Source of the DNA: CAMCSH01 sp043748535
GTDB lineage: Bacteria > Verrucomicrobiota > Lentisphaeria > Lentisphaerales > Lentisphaeraceae
NCBI GenBank assembly: GCA_043748535.1
Contig: JAYTMY010000320.1
Location: 1 to 29,900, forward strand
Reading direction: 5' to 3'
DNA length: 29,900 bases
Positions 21,774 to 29,900 of the stretch are shown piece after piece. A program made the translations under genes and the position numbers. How positions within the stretch are numbered: position 1 is the first letter of the stretch; each line of letters starts with the position of its first letter. The notes under the pieces are model-generated. The model searched no databases and had not been told where the DNA came from. It worked only from the letters and a program-made list of their open reading frames with translations.

Positions 21774-22249
21774 GCGAAGACCGCGCCGCGATCAAACAAG
21801 AACTCTACGAAGACACCCTCGATGTCATCGAGGGCATGATCTTTGAGGAAAGCGACCTGATCGCGGTGCTCTCCAGCGTCGTCGCCGAGCTGCACCATCA
21901 CCTGCCGCATTTCCACTGGACCGGATTCTACCGCGTCGTCTCCCCCGGGCTCCTCAAAGTCGGGCCCTACCAAGGCGGCCACGGCTGCCTCACCATTCCC
22001 TTCGAACGCGGCGTCTGCGGCAAGGCCGCCCGAGAAGGAAAGACCCAGCTCGTTACCGATGTCCACGCCCTGCCATATCACATCGCCTGCTCAGCCAAGA
22101 CCCGCTCCGAAATCGTCGTTCCGGTGATCCTCGAGGGCCGCGTCGTCGCCGTCCTCGATGTCGACTCGAACGATGCCCATGCCTTCGATGAAATCGACCA
22201 GATCATGCTCGAGCTATTGTGCGGGAAGATCGCGGCGAAATTTCAATAA
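21770..22249 (+). CDS. msrC: Free methionine-(R)-sulfoxide reductase (GAF domain)
   Basis: 159-aa single GAF-domain enzyme that reduces free Met-R-sulfoxide. The three family cysteines are Cys73 (GHGC), Cys83 (GVCG) and Cys107 (HIAC); the intervals of 10 and 24 residues equal those of E. coli fRMsr (Cys84, 94, 118), so it is probably active and not just a sensory GAF protein. The signature YHIACSAKTRSEIVVPV is present. ATGA-coupled to pyrF. Its last 7 bases overlap the 3' end of murE on the other strand. Confidence 0.95.
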   Translation: MSEDRAAIKQELYEDTLDVIEGMIFEESDLIAVLSSVVAELHHHLPHFHWTGFYRVVSPGLLKVGPYQGGHGCLTIPFERGVCGKAAREGKTQLVTDVHALPYHIACSAKTRSEIVVPVILEGRVVAVLDVDSNDAHAFDEIDQIMLELLCGKIAAKFQ

Positions 22250-23676
22250 GTCGCCAGTCGCCGGACTTCGTTCTGGTCGGAAAAAGGATGCTTCACCGTG
22301 CCGATGATCTGGTAGTTTTCGTGGCCTTTACCGGCGACGAGAAGGGTACCACCCGCAGCGATGAGCTCAAGTCCGGCCGCGATGGCGACACCGCGCTGAT
22401 GGATGAATTGCACCGGGACGCCAGGATGGAGCCCGAGTCGGATATCATCGAAAATCCGAGCGGCCTCTTCGGTGCGAGGATTGTCGTCGGTGACAATCAC
22501 GACATCGGCATGTTCGGTGGCGACGGCAGCCATCAAGGAACGTTTGCCGCGATCGCGATCGCCGCCGCAACCAAAGAGACAGACCAAGGGACGCGGCGCG
22601 CAGGCGACGAGGGCGCGCAGGGCCTTGTCGAGACCATCCGGAGTGTGGGCAAAATCGACGACGGCGCGGCGCCCCGGGCCGAGGGGGAGGTTCTCCATTC
22701 GGCCCGGAACTCCGGGGAAGCTGCGCAAGGCCTCGCCTGCTTGCGCCAAGGGGATATCAAAGGCGGTGGCGGCGAGAAGGGCAGCAGCGGCGTTGGCGAC
22801 CGAGAAAGAGCCGGGAACGGGAACGTAACACGGCACCCCGTCAAGAATGAAAGACGAGCCGTCTGGACCGGCGATTTCGGCGCTGATGCGGTGTTTCCCG
22901 TGGTCGCGACCGAAGTCGAGACAAGCAGGGATTTCGGCGGCGAGGCGGCGTCCCGCAGGATCATCGGCATTGATCACCGACACGGCTCCGGGAGCTAGCC
23001 TGTCGCGGAAGAGCTTGGCCTTGGCGAGAAAATATGCCTCCATGTCGGCATGATAGTCGAGATGGTCGCGGCTGAGGTTGGTGAAGATGCCGACGCGGAA
23101 GCGCATGGGGTCCAAGCGTTGTTGATCGAGGGCATGACTGGAAGCTTCGAGGCAGAGGTGGCTGACTCCAGCGCTGACCATTTCAGCGAGGATCGGCTGC
23201 AGCACTTCCGGCGCCGGAGTGGTCCACGGCGCCTCACGGAAGACCCCGGACCAGCCGTAGCCCACAGTGCCGAGGACACCGGTCTTGTGGCCCACATGCT
23301 CGAGGATATGGACCAGCATCAGGCAGGTGCTGGTTTTGCCGTTGGTGCCGGTGACCGCGGCGCTGCGCAGTCGCTCCCCCGGGTGACCCGCAAGGCAAGC
23401 GGCGAGGATGGCGAAGGCGGCGCGCGGCTGCGGGCAAAGCAAGCCCGGCACTCCCTCGGGAAGGGCGGCGGCAAGGACGGCTGAGGCACCCTTTTCACGC
23501 GCCGCGGCGATGAAGGCCGAGCCGTCGACCTTGGCTCCCGGCAAGGCCGCAAAACAAGTGCCTTCGCCGGACTTGCGGGAATCGCAAGTCAGGAAATCAA
23601 AGCTGGCCTCGCCGCGGCTGTCGCACAAGAGACCCTGGCGACGAATTTCAGCAGCGGCTTGAGCGAGTGAGAGCAT
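22243..23676 (-). CDS. murE: UDP-MurNAc-L-Ala-D-Glu:meso-diaminopimelate ligase
   Basis: 477-aa Mur ligase adding the third stem-peptide residue in peptidoglycan synthesis. ATP loop TGTNGKTST (109-117), carbamoylated Lys219 region (YFLAKAKLF), and DDNPRTE with the DNPR motif (398-401) that selects meso-DAP over Lys; GKGHE at 449-453. Start ATG 23676 has AAGGAA 8 bases upstream; the frame reaches 23748 but the extension is unsupported. It is not in a dcw cluster; neighbours are an unrelated convergent msrC and a divergent IclR regulator. Confidence 0.96.
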   Translation of the reverse strand: MLSLAQAAAEIRRQGLLCDSRGEASFDFLTCDSRKSGEGTCFAALPGAKVDGSAFIAAAREKGASAVLAAALPEGVPGLLCPQPRAAFAILAACLAGHPGERLRSAAVTGTNGKTSTCLMLVHILEHVGHKTGVLGTVGYGWSGVFREAPWTTPAPEVLQPILAEMVSAGVSHLCLEASSHALDQQRLDPMRFRVGIFTNLSRDHLDYHADMEAYFLAKAKLFRDRLAPGAVSVINADDPAGRRLAAEIPACLDFGRDHGKHRISAEIAGPDGSSFILDGVPCYVPVPGSFSVANAAAALLAATAFDIPLAQAGEALRSFPGVPGRMENLPLGPGRRAVVDFAHTPDGLDKALRALVACAPRPLVCLFGCGGDRDRGKRSLMAAVATEHADVVIVTDDNPRTEEAARIFDDIRLGLHPGVPVQFIHQRGVAIAAGLELIAAGGTLLVAGKGHENYQIIGTVKHPFSDQNEVRRLATY

Positions 23677-23774
23677 GGTGGAATTCCTTGGGGGGTTCGC
23701 CGTCAATATAGCCGGAGGCCTCGGCTCTGACGGCGCCACTCCGATCAAAAACTTTCCGGCCTGAGATGTTCACA

Positions 23775-23800
23775 TATAAACTGAATTCGACTTGAATTCA
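23775..23800 (+). promoter_or_regulatory. Candidate operator/promoter upstream of the IclR gene
   Basis: TGAATTC-GACTT-GAATTCA (23782-23800) is a perfect 7-bp inverted repeat just after a TATAAA box (23775-23780). IclR-family regulators usually bind short palindromes at their own promoter, so autoregulation is plausible. The -35 region is weak. Confidence 0.45.
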
Positions 23801-23825
23801 CTACGACAGCTTTGAGATTGAGGAA

Positions 23826-24671
23826 ATGAACAACCGGACAATTCAGATCATGACTAAATCCCCCTATGAAATCCCCTCCCTGGCGAAAGCCTGCCGCCTC
23901 TTGCAGTTGGTGGCGGAGCACCAGGGAGAATGGACCGCGACGGAATTGGCGCGAGCCATCGAGACGCCGCGCACCACCTGTTTCCGCATGCTGCAAACCC
24001 TGGTTCAGGAAAAACTGATTCTCGCCGACGGCAGCAGCTACCGCCTCGGGGCAGGCTTGGTTCGCCTCGGCTTGAAGACTTTGGAAGGCTTATCCATCCG
24101 CCGTCTTTGCGTCCCGGTGTTGCGAGAACTGGCCAAGACCTTGGGGGAAACCGTACACCTGGCCATTCTTTGCGACGATCGCTCACTGCTGCTCGAAGTT
24201 TACGACTCCCCCCAGAGTCAGCGCGTCTCGAGTCGCCCCGGCAGCCTCGTCTGGCTACATGCTTCGGCGACCGGAAAAGTGCTGCTTTCCCATCTCGATC
24301 AAGGCCCGCGCAACGAGCTCTTCACGCGCCTGGAAATGCCGGCTTTGACGCCGCGCAGCTTGACCAGCCCGGAGCTCCTGTCAGCGCAATTCCCGGCGAT
24401 TCTCGAGCAAGGCTACGCCATGGATGACGAAGAATATCAACACGATTACCGCTGCCTCGCCGTGCCGGTCAAAGACGGTCAAGGCAAGGTGATTGCCGCC
24501 ATCGGTTTGACCAGCAGTCCGGCGCGCTTGCCTTATGCCTCGATTGCCTCGGTCATCTCACGCATGCAGGAAGGCTCCCGCGTTCTGAGTTACAATTTGC
24601 CCAGCACCAGTGAAGAGACTGGCAGCAAGCTCAAAAAACCGCGCAAAAAACGCGATAAGCCAGCGACGTAA
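23826..24671 (+). CDS. IclR-family transcriptional regulator
   Basis: 281 aa. N-terminal winged HTH (~17-75: SLAKACRLLQLVAEHQ; TATELARAIETPRTTCFRML), then the IclR effector-binding domain (~90-260: VPVLRELAKTLGETVHLAIL; LHASATGKVLLSHL; YAMDDEEYQHDYRCLAVPV). The effector is not predictable from sequence; the family typically controls catabolism of aromatic acids, sugars or glyoxylate. The start is uncertain: AGGAA is only 2 bases before ATG 23826, and ATG 23850 has no ribosome site. A basic tail (KLKKPRKKRDK) ends the protein. Divergent from murE, convergent with the YeeZ-like gene. Confidence 0.92.
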   Translation: MNNRTIQIMTKSPYEIPSLAKACRLLQLVAEHQGEWTATELARAIETPRTTCFRMLQTLVQEKLILADGSSYRLGAGLVRLGLKTLEGLSIRRLCVPVLRELAKTLGETVHLAILCDDRSLLLEVYDSPQSQRVSSRPGSLVWLHASATGKVLLSHLDQGPRNELFTRLEMPALTPRSLTSPELLSAQFPAILEQGYAMDDEEYQHDYRCLAVPVKDGQGKVIAAIGLTSSPARLPYASIASVISRMQEGSRVLSYNLPSTSEETGSKLKKPRKKRDKPAT

Positions 24672-24687
24672 AGCGGGCTCAGCTGCC

Positions 24688-25368
24688 TCAACGCAGCAGC
24701 TCCTTTAAGCGGCTGATGTCAAAGGCCCGGCTGTCGCGCTGCGGCGGCACATCGGGCGGTAGATCCAGATGGAGCTCGGTCGCGACTTCTCCCCAGGTCC
24801 GGGGACGGCCGTCGGAACAGAGGATCCAGCCTCGAGGGAAATCGGGATGGTCAAGAATCTTCAGGGCGATCGACGCGAGCTCGTCGACGCCGATGAAGTT
24901 GACGATTTTATGGCGGCTGGCGATGCGCCCTTCCTGCAGCCATTTCGCCGCTTCGCGTCCGGGTCCGGTGATCAAGCCCAGAGCCAACAAAGGAGCAGCC
25001 GGAGCGAGCAGTTTTTCCGCTTGCGCCCGCGGCGTTTCGGCGGGGCCGGCATTTTCACTGAGAAGCGGTCCATCGCAACGCAAGGACGCGGCGCTGGAGA
25101 GGAAAAGGCAAGACCGGAATCGCGGCAGAAGTTGATCGCGGATTCGGATCGCCAAGGCCTTGTCGTCGATCTTGCAAGTGACGATCAGTTTTTCGGCTTC
25201 AGGCAGCTGGCTCCAATCGCTATCCAGGTCGAGACGAAAGGGGATTTCATCGTCGCGATTTTCTCCTGGAAGCGCGGTGCCGAGGGAGCCAGGCACCAGC
25301 TTGCGGAGGACGCGGCCGGAGTAGCCGCAACCGATGACCAGGAGGGGGGCTGAGTTCACGCTTGCCAT
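24688..25368 (-). CDS. NAD(P)-binding YeeZ-like atypical SDR protein
   Basis: 226 aa with an N-terminal Rossmann motif GCGYSGR after a hydrophobic strand (LLVIGCGYSG), typical of the YeeZ/epimerase-like atypical SDRs. The usual Tyr-x-x-x-Lys pair is not obvious. C-terminal region RTWGEVATELHLDLPP resembles the epimerase end. Function unknown. ATG 25368 overlaps the end of the 77-aa Cys-rich protein gene by 13 bases, so it is last in the moxR-DUF58 run. Confidence 0.8.
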   Translation of the reverse strand: MASVNSAPLLVIGCGYSGRVLRKLVPGSLGTALPGENRDDEIPFRLDLDSDWSQLPEAEKLIVTCKIDDKALAIRIRDQLLPRFRSCLFLSSAASLRCDGPLLSENAGPAETPRAQAEKLLAPAAPLLALGLITGPGREAAKWLQEGRIASRHKIVNFIGVDELASIALKILDHPDFPRGWILCSDGRPRTWGEVATELHLDLPPDVPPQRDSRAFDISRLKELLR

Positions 25369-25589
25369 TCGCGTCCACCCGAGCCGCTGGACGGCGGGTT
25401 GGAGTTCGGAAAATCGGGACGCGAACGCGGCTCAAAGGCCGGGCAGGCTTCGCCCGAGGCGGCGCGCACCACCCGGCAGGGAAGCTCTTCCGATTTGACT
25501 CCGAACAAGCGGCAGCCACGCGGACAAGCGGGTTCGTAAGTGACGAAATAATGCCGGCATTTCAGGCAGTCTGGATCGGGGCTGTTCAT
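25356..25589 (-). CDS. Small Cys-rich protein, often labelled uracil-DNA glycosylase-like
   Basis: 77 aa starting MNSPDPDCLKC. The core (CLKCRHYFVTYEPACPRGCR, FGVKSEELPCRVVRAASGEA) is a recognisable small family found in many bacteria with Cys residues placed to bind metal; databases sometimes call it 'uracil-DNA glycosylase', which the sequence does not support (no UDG active site). The last ~25 residues are Ser/Pro/Gly-rich. It lies 11 bases after DUF58 and overlaps the YeeZ-like gene. The frame is open far upstream as a shadow of DUF58; ATG 25589 is the family start. Confidence 0.75.
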   Translation of the reverse strand: MNSPDPDCLKCRHYFVTYEPACPRGCRLFGVKSEELPCRVVRAASGEACPAFEPRSRPDFPNSNPPSSGSGGREWQA

Positions 25590-25600
25590 GGCTGCATCAC

Positions 25601-26440
25601 TCACGATCCCAAACAGCGGCTGAGCTCCGGCAACCAGTCGCCCTGGGTCGACAGGCGGGCGTATTGGGCGCCGGCTTGGAGGCAGGCGTCGCGGGTGGCG
25701 TCGGTCCAATTCTGACCCGGCTGGGCGTTGCCATTGCGCAGCTCGGCGAGGGCGCCGGTTTCGGCGTCGCGGACGGTGAGACTGGGGAGATTGGCGGGGG
25801 GCGCCATTTCGAAGGGATCGAGGAGGTGGAGGACGGTGATTTCGTGCTTGGCGGCGACGCTGCGCAAGCTGGCTTGCCAGCCTTCGTCCATCATGTCGGA
25901 GAGAAGGAAGACGATTTCGTGGCGGCGTTCGGCGCGCATCAGCTCGCTGAGGGCGCGGCCGATGCCGCTGCGTTTCGAAGCGGGCTGGAAGGCGAGGAGT
26001 TCGCGGGCGATGCGCAGGCCTTGCGAACGGCCGCGGGCGTAGGGCAGGTGCAGCTCCTCGCGGTCGCTGAAGAGGGTGAGGGCGACGCGGTCGCGGTTGC
26101 GGCTGGCGCAAAGCGCCAAGACGGCGCCGACTTCGGCGGCGAGGGCGCGGCGACGGCGGACCGAGCCAAACTCGGACGAACCCGAGATGTCGGCGAGGAT
26201 GTGGATGCGCAGCTCGCGTTCTTCGGTGAAAATCTTGACATGCGGCACGCCGGTGCGGGCGGTGACGTTCCAGTCGATGCTGCGGACTTCGTCGCCTTCG
26301 GCATATTCCCGGACTTCGGAGAACTCCATGCCGCGGCCGCGGAAGCGCGAGGCATAGGCGCCGGCGCTGAGCGAGTCGACGCTGCGGCGGGCGCGAATCT
26401 CGAGGCGGCGGACGGCGGCGAAGATCTCGGGGGTGAGCAT
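25601..26440 (-). CDS. DUF58 domain protein (MoxR partner)
   Basis: 279 aa. The DUF58 signature is clear: SRFRGRGMEFSEVREY, EGDEVRSIDWNVTARTG, KIFTEERELRIHILADIS, then a VWA-like fold (VALTLFSDREE, EIVFLLSDMMDEGW). No membrane helix, so it is the soluble class. DUF58 proteins are normally encoded next to MoxR ATPases and are thought to be chaperone-like partners in envelope or metal-insertion processes. ATG 26440 has no Shine-Dalgarno site; a nonamer repeat lies just upstream. It follows moxR by 163 bases of mostly repeat DNA. Confidence 0.92.
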   Translation of the reverse strand: MLTPEIFAAVRRLEIRARRSVDSLSAGAYASRFRGRGMEFSEVREYAEGDEVRSIDWNVTARTGVPHVKIFTEERELRIHILADISGSSEFGSVRRRRALAAEVGAVLALCASRNRDRVALTLFSDREELHLPYARGRSQGLRIARELLAFQPASKRSGIGRALSELMRAERRHEIVFLLSDMMDEGWQASLRSVAAKHEITVLHLLDPFEMAPPANLPSLTVRDAETGALAELRNGNAQPGQNWTDATRDACLQAGAQYARLSTQGDWLPELSRCLGS

Positions 26441-26453
26441 GGGCGTGAACGGG

Positions 26454-26489
26454 GTGTAAGGGTTGTAAGAGTTGTAGGGGTTTTAAGGG
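26454..26489. repeat. 9-bp repeat upstream of the DUF58 gene
   Basis: Read on the minus strand: CCCTTAAAA, CCCCTACAA, CTCTTACAA, CCCTTACAC. It is the same unit family as the in-frame array in the MATE-like gene (18955-18996). Confidence 0.8.
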
Positions 26490-26528
26490 TGGGATAACTG
26501 AGTAATGGGTTTCAGCCCCCAAGCTTTT

Positions 26529-26598
26529 TTGAATCTTTAATCTTTGATTTTGCTGTCGTTATCTTGAATTTTGAATTTTGAATCTTGAATCTTGAATC
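26529..26598. repeat. Heptamer tandem repeats between moxR and DUF58
   Basis: 26529-26549: TTGAATC, TTTAATC, TTTGATT. 26564-26598: TTGAATT twice and TTGAATC three times. Both blocks have the same orientation, with 14 bases between. The array begins 6 bases from the moxR stop. Confidence 0.85.
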
Positions 26599-26603
26599 CA
26601 ACT

Positions 26604-27626
<1,023 letters not shown>

Positions 27627-27714
27627 GTCTCACTCCTGAAAAATGGATCTTGGGCTGACTTGCTATCTGACGCGCCAAGTGCTGGGCTTTTACAATGGAA
27701 AGCCGTCCAGACTT

Positions 27715-27743
27715 TTGGAAAGCTGTGATTTGCCAACTATGTT
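27715..27743 (+). promoter_or_regulatory. Weak sigma-70-type promoter candidate
   Basis: TTGGAA (27715-27720) and TATGTT (27738-27743) with a 17-base spacer, upstream of ATG 27767. Four of six bases match in each box, and the implied leader is very short. Confidence 0.3.
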
Positions 27744-27766
27744 GCGGGATTGAGGAGATTCCAGAC

Positions 27767-28012
27767 ATGGCTGAACACAAGTGGGAAACCCGAGCGTCTG
27801 TCAAAAAGCCCGCGCTTTTTGAAGTTTTGATGGATGGCGAGAGAGTCGGCTGGGTCCGGCAACATCTCGGGCTTTGGCGTGTGACTTTGGAATCTAAGGG
27901 TGAATACTGGCGACTTGAAGAGCATGAAACTCAAGAAGCTGCCGCCGCCCGAGTGCCGGAACTGATTGCCGAACGAGAGGCCTACGCCGCTCAGAACAAG
28001 GAAGAACCATGA
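27767..28012 (+). CDS. Hypothetical 81-aa protein coupled to a Ser/Thr kinase
   Basis: Starts MAEHKWETRASVKKPALF, then a beta-rich middle (FEVLMDGERVGWVRQHLGLW, RVTLESKGEYWRLEE) and an Ala/Glu-rich helix (TQEAAAARVPELIAEREAYA). No family recognised. GAGGAG (27752-27757) gives the start at ATG 27767, not the upstream frame start at 27695. Its stop overlaps the kinase start as ATGA, suggesting linked function: substrate, regulator or adaptor of the kinase, by inference only. Confidence 0.75.
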   Translation: MAEHKWETRASVKKPALFEVLMDGERVGWVRQHLGLWRVTLESKGEYWRLEEHETQEAAAARVPELIAEREAYAAQNKEEP

Positions 28013-29070
28013 GCCACCTCGAGATTCACAAGCTTTACTACCCCCCTGCTCAGCCGGTGGAGAAGCAGAAAGATCTCTACATGATCTTTCACTGCGAGGA
28101 CTGCGGCAAGAAGTTGCGGGTATCGCATCCGCAATATGGTTTCGGCATGGTCTGCCCGCACTGCAAAGCGGGTTTGATGTGCCCCAGCCCGTCCTTCCAC
28201 GTCGGCGAAAAACTTGGCCATTTCCAGATCGACGGCTGGGTGGCGAAAGGCTCGATGGGTGAAGTTTATTACGCCCGCTCCGGCAAAAGCGGACGCGTCT
28301 GCGCCCTCAAGGTTTTGAACTCCTCGCTCGGCGAAGAATCGATCAAGCTCTTCGACCAGGAAGCGGAAGTCCTGCGGGTTTTCACCCACCCCTCCCTGCC
28401 CCGCTTGATCGCCCACCAGCAGGATCGCGGCTACCGCTACACCGCGATGACCTATTTCGAAGGCGAATCGATCGACCGCCTGCTTATCCGTGAGAGCGCC
28501 CTCAGTGAAGAGCTCGTCCTCAACATGATGGCTCAGGTCGCCAACGGCTTGAATCACGTCTGGCGCAACTTCGGCCTCCTGCATTTCGACATCAAACCCG
28601 CCAACATCATGCTCTGCGACAACGGCTTCACCGGCCTGGTCGACTGGGGTATGGCGCGGACCTGGGACCACACTCAGGTGACGGGTGTCGCCTTCGGCAC
28701 CCCCTTCTTCATGGATCCGATGCGTTTCACCCAGACTGATCTTCTCGATTACCGCAGCGACATGTATTCCCTCGCCGCCTCCTTTTTCCAAGCGCTCACC
28801 GGGCAAGTGCCCTATTTCGATCTCGACATCGATGTGGTGGTCGACAAGGCCCTGACGGAACCCATCCCCAGCCTGCTCGAAAGCGGCGCCATCGTCACTG
28901 AACGGACTGACGCTCTCTTCCGCAAGATGATGGCAAAAACTGCCGATGAACGCTACCTCACTTGGGAAGAAGTGATCGAAGAAATCAGCATCATCCTCGA
29001 TGAACTCGGCAGCAATACCTGGGTGGACAGTGCCAATATTCAAGCCGCTGGTTTGATCGCGGAGGAGTGA
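28009..29070 (+). CDS. Zinc-ribbon Ser/Thr protein kinase with variant catalytic motifs
   Basis: 353 aa, soluble. Residues ~27-58 contain a zinc-ribbon (Cys29/Cys32 and Cys49/Cys52). The kinase domain (~70-330) keeps ATP-site GSMG (81-84), Lys101, Asp194, Lys196, Asn199 and Asp212, but HRD is HFD (192-194), DFG is DWG (212-214), and the APE position reads MDP (235-237) after GTPFF. Active-site acids and lysine remain, so activity is plausible, but loss of the RD arginine suggests no activation-loop control of the usual kind. Start by ATGA overlap at 28009. Fits the group of bacterial Zn-ribbon Hanks kinases; target unknown. Confidence 0.9.
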   Translation: MSHLEIHKLYYPPAQPVEKQKDLYMIFHCEDCGKKLRVSHPQYGFGMVCPHCKAGLMCPSPSFHVGEKLGHFQIDGWVAKGSMGEVYYARSGKSGRVCALKVLNSSLGEESIKLFDQEAEVLRVFTHPSLPRLIAHQQDRGYRYTAMTYFEGESIDRLLIRESALSEELVLNMMAQVANGLNHVWRNFGLLHFDIKPANIMLCDNGFTGLVDWGMARTWDHTQVTGVAFGTPFFMDPMRFTQTDLLDYRSDMYSLAASFFQALTGQVPYFDLDIDVVVDKALTEPIPSLLESGAIVTERTDALFRKMMAKTADERYLTWEEVIEEISIILDELGSNTWVDSANIQAAGLIAEE

Positions 29071-29121
29071 ACTGGGACACAACTGGGACACAACTGGGAC
29101 ACAACTGGGACACAACTAGGG
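29071..29121. repeat. 11-bp tandem repeat after the kinase gene
   Basis: Four perfect units ACTGGGACACA (29071-29114) and a degenerate fifth, beginning directly after the kinase stop codon. It lies against the REP-like copy 2. Confidence 0.9.
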
Positions 29122-29130
29122 AGTTCTTCA

Positions 29131-29228
29131 TTTTGAGCTCAAGTTTGTAGTACCGGCTTTAGCCGGCTTGTTCCGCTGTTCCCGTCATTTGAGCTCACCG
29201 ACCGGCTGAAGCCGGGACTACAAACCCT
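29131..29228. repeat. REP/BIME-like element, copy 2
   Basis: 98-bp collinear relative of copy 1 (18131-18229): same GAGCTCAAGTTTGT left end, stems ACCGGCTTTAGCCGG (left) and ACCGGCTGAAGCCGG (right), same ACTACAAACCCT right end; the central loop differs. It separates two convergent genes. Confidence 0.85.
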
Positions 29229-29240
29229 CGAACTCGTGAT

Positions 29241-29900
29241 TCATCCCTTCTCCCGGTAATCCCGCGGCGAACAGCCGTGGTGCTGCTTGAAGAGAGTTGA
29301 GAAATGGCCGGGATCGGGAAAGCCGACGGCACTTGCGATCGCCGCAATCTTGTCGTCGCCGTCACGCAGCAGCACCCGCGCCTGGGCGAGGCGGAGCTTG
29401 AGCATCGCCTCGTAGGGGCTGCTGTCGAGATCCTGGCGGAAGGCCTTTTCGAGGCCGCGGCGGGAGACCCGGCAATGCTTCAGGACGTCGGCGATGTTGA
29501 CCGGTTCGCCGAGGTGTTTCTGCATGTAGGCCAAGGCTTTTTTCACCAGCGGCGAACTCGGCGCCTGGACGGCGCTGCTGGCGCGGCAGACGATCTCGCG
29601 CGGCGGGATCAATTGATCCTTTTTCGGCGCTGCCTGGCCGTTCAACATCCGGTCGAGCAGGGCCGCGCCTTGGTAACCGACTTCCTCCAGCTCGGTGCGC
29701 AGGCTGGAGAGGGGGATGGAGGTGCAGTCGCAAACCAGCTCCTCGTTGTCCATCGCAAGGACGCTGATCTCCTCCGGCACGACATGGCCGAGACCGCGGG
29801 CGATGTCGATGAAGCTGGCGCCGGCGTAGTCGTTCCAGCAGAACACCGCCAAGGGACGCGGCAGCTCGGCCAGCCAGGCGCCGACGCGCTGCTTTTCGTC
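29241..29900 (-). CDS. XylR-type transcriptional regulator (LacI-like sensor + AraC HTH), N-terminus outside window
   Basis: The frame is open to the right edge, so the 5' part is missing. The visible 220 residues hold the end of a LacI/periplasmic-binding-like sensor (AVFCWNDYAGASFIDIARGL; VVPEEISVLAMDNEELVC) and a C-terminal AraC-type HTH of ~100 residues (VNIADVLKHCRVSRRGLEKAF; KIAAIASAVGFPDPGHFSTLFKQHHGCSPRDYR). This architecture is that of XylR, which activates xylose genes; many paralogues for other sugars occur in Verrucomicrobiota/Lentisphaerota. Ligand and targets cannot be read from here; the target genes presumably lie beyond the window. Confidence 0.9.
   Translation of the reverse strand, partial: DEKQRVGAWLAELPRPLAVFCWNDYAGASFIDIARGLGHVVPEEISVLAMDNEELVCDCTSIPLSSLRTELEEVGYQGAALLDRMLNGQAAPKKDQLIPPREIVCRASSAVQAPSSPLVKKALAYMQKHLGEPVNIADVLKHCRVSRRGLEKAFRQDLDSSPYEAMLKLRLAQARVLLRDGDDKIAAIASAVGFPDPGHFSTLFKQHHGCSPRDYREKG

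Noticed and set aside
25356..26522. 388-codon minus frame running through DUF58 into the Cys-rich protein
   Set aside because: The upstream ~310 codons are an Arg/Pro-rich shadow of DUF58; only the last 77 codons, from ATG 25589, match a protein family.
27991..29115. Minus-strand 374-codon frame opposite the zinc-ribbon kinase
   Set aside because: It begins by translating the 11-bp repeat and is a mirror of the kinase gene.

Overview
The window is a dense, GC-rich stretch of bacterial chromosome with about 31 credible protein genes, plus two speculative small ORFs, and no rRNA, tRNA, CRISPR or IS element that I can see. The gene content suggests a didermic bacterium with meso-diaminopimelate peptidoglycan (MurE carries a DNPR motif). 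It also suggests the PVC group (Verrucomicrobiota/Lentisphaerota/Planctomycetota-like): Hanks-type Ser/Thr kinases, including one fused to a receiver domain, a XylR-type regulator (LacI-like sensor plus AraC HTH), MoxR/DUF58 genes, and many short intergenic tandem repeats. The phylum is inference, not proof.

Layout. 1-440 (-): left-truncated Sel1-repeat protein. 622-2621 (+): two Opp/Dpp-type ABC ATPases without permeases. 2710-5312 (+): receiver-Ser/Thr kinase fusion, coupled to a flavoprotein and ended by a terminator. 5409-13782 (+): a long signalling cluster behind a good sigma-54 promoter match: LysM coiled-coil protein, lone receiver, TPR protein and a FlgN/FliT-like coiled-coil protein, all joined by ATGA overlaps; then a soluble PAS histidine kinase and an NtrC-type activator, set in spacers full of inverted tandem repeats; then a helical 131-aa protein, a secreted protein and an HPt protein. 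A strong bidirectional terminator closes it at 13805-13840. 13858-16715 (-): S33 peptidase, HtpX and an ArfB-like rescue factor. 16849-19650 (+): two unknown proteins, a REP/BIME-like element and a MATE-like transporter. 19781-20410 (-): GYF_2-RDD membrane protein. 20501-22249 (+): membrane protein, pyrF, msrC. 22243-23676 (-): murE. 23826-24671 (+): IclR regulator. 24688-27626 (-): moxR, DUF58, a Cys-rich 77-aa protein and a YeeZ-like NAD(P) protein. 27767-29070 (+): an 81-aa protein coupled to a zinc-ribbon Ser/Thr kinase. 29241-29900 (-): XylR-type regulator cut by the window edge.

How it may work together. The most interesting unit is 5409-13782. It encodes every part of a phosphorelay (kinase, sigma-54 activator, lone receiver, HPt), together with an envelope-facing LysM protein and a TM-anchored TPR protein. 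A sigma-54 promoter at its head suggests that its own NtrC-type regulator controls it. The soluble kinase/activator pair and the FlgN/FliT-like protein recall FleSR/FlgSR flagellar regulation, but no flagellar structural gene is visible, so the target is unknown.

The second theme is repeats. Tandem arrays with 7-, 8-, 9- and 11-bp units, several of them as inverted pairs, fill spacers and in one case lie in frame inside a transporter gene. Two copies of a 98-99 bp REP/BIME-like element are also present. In two places the octamer repeat appears to supply translation signals.
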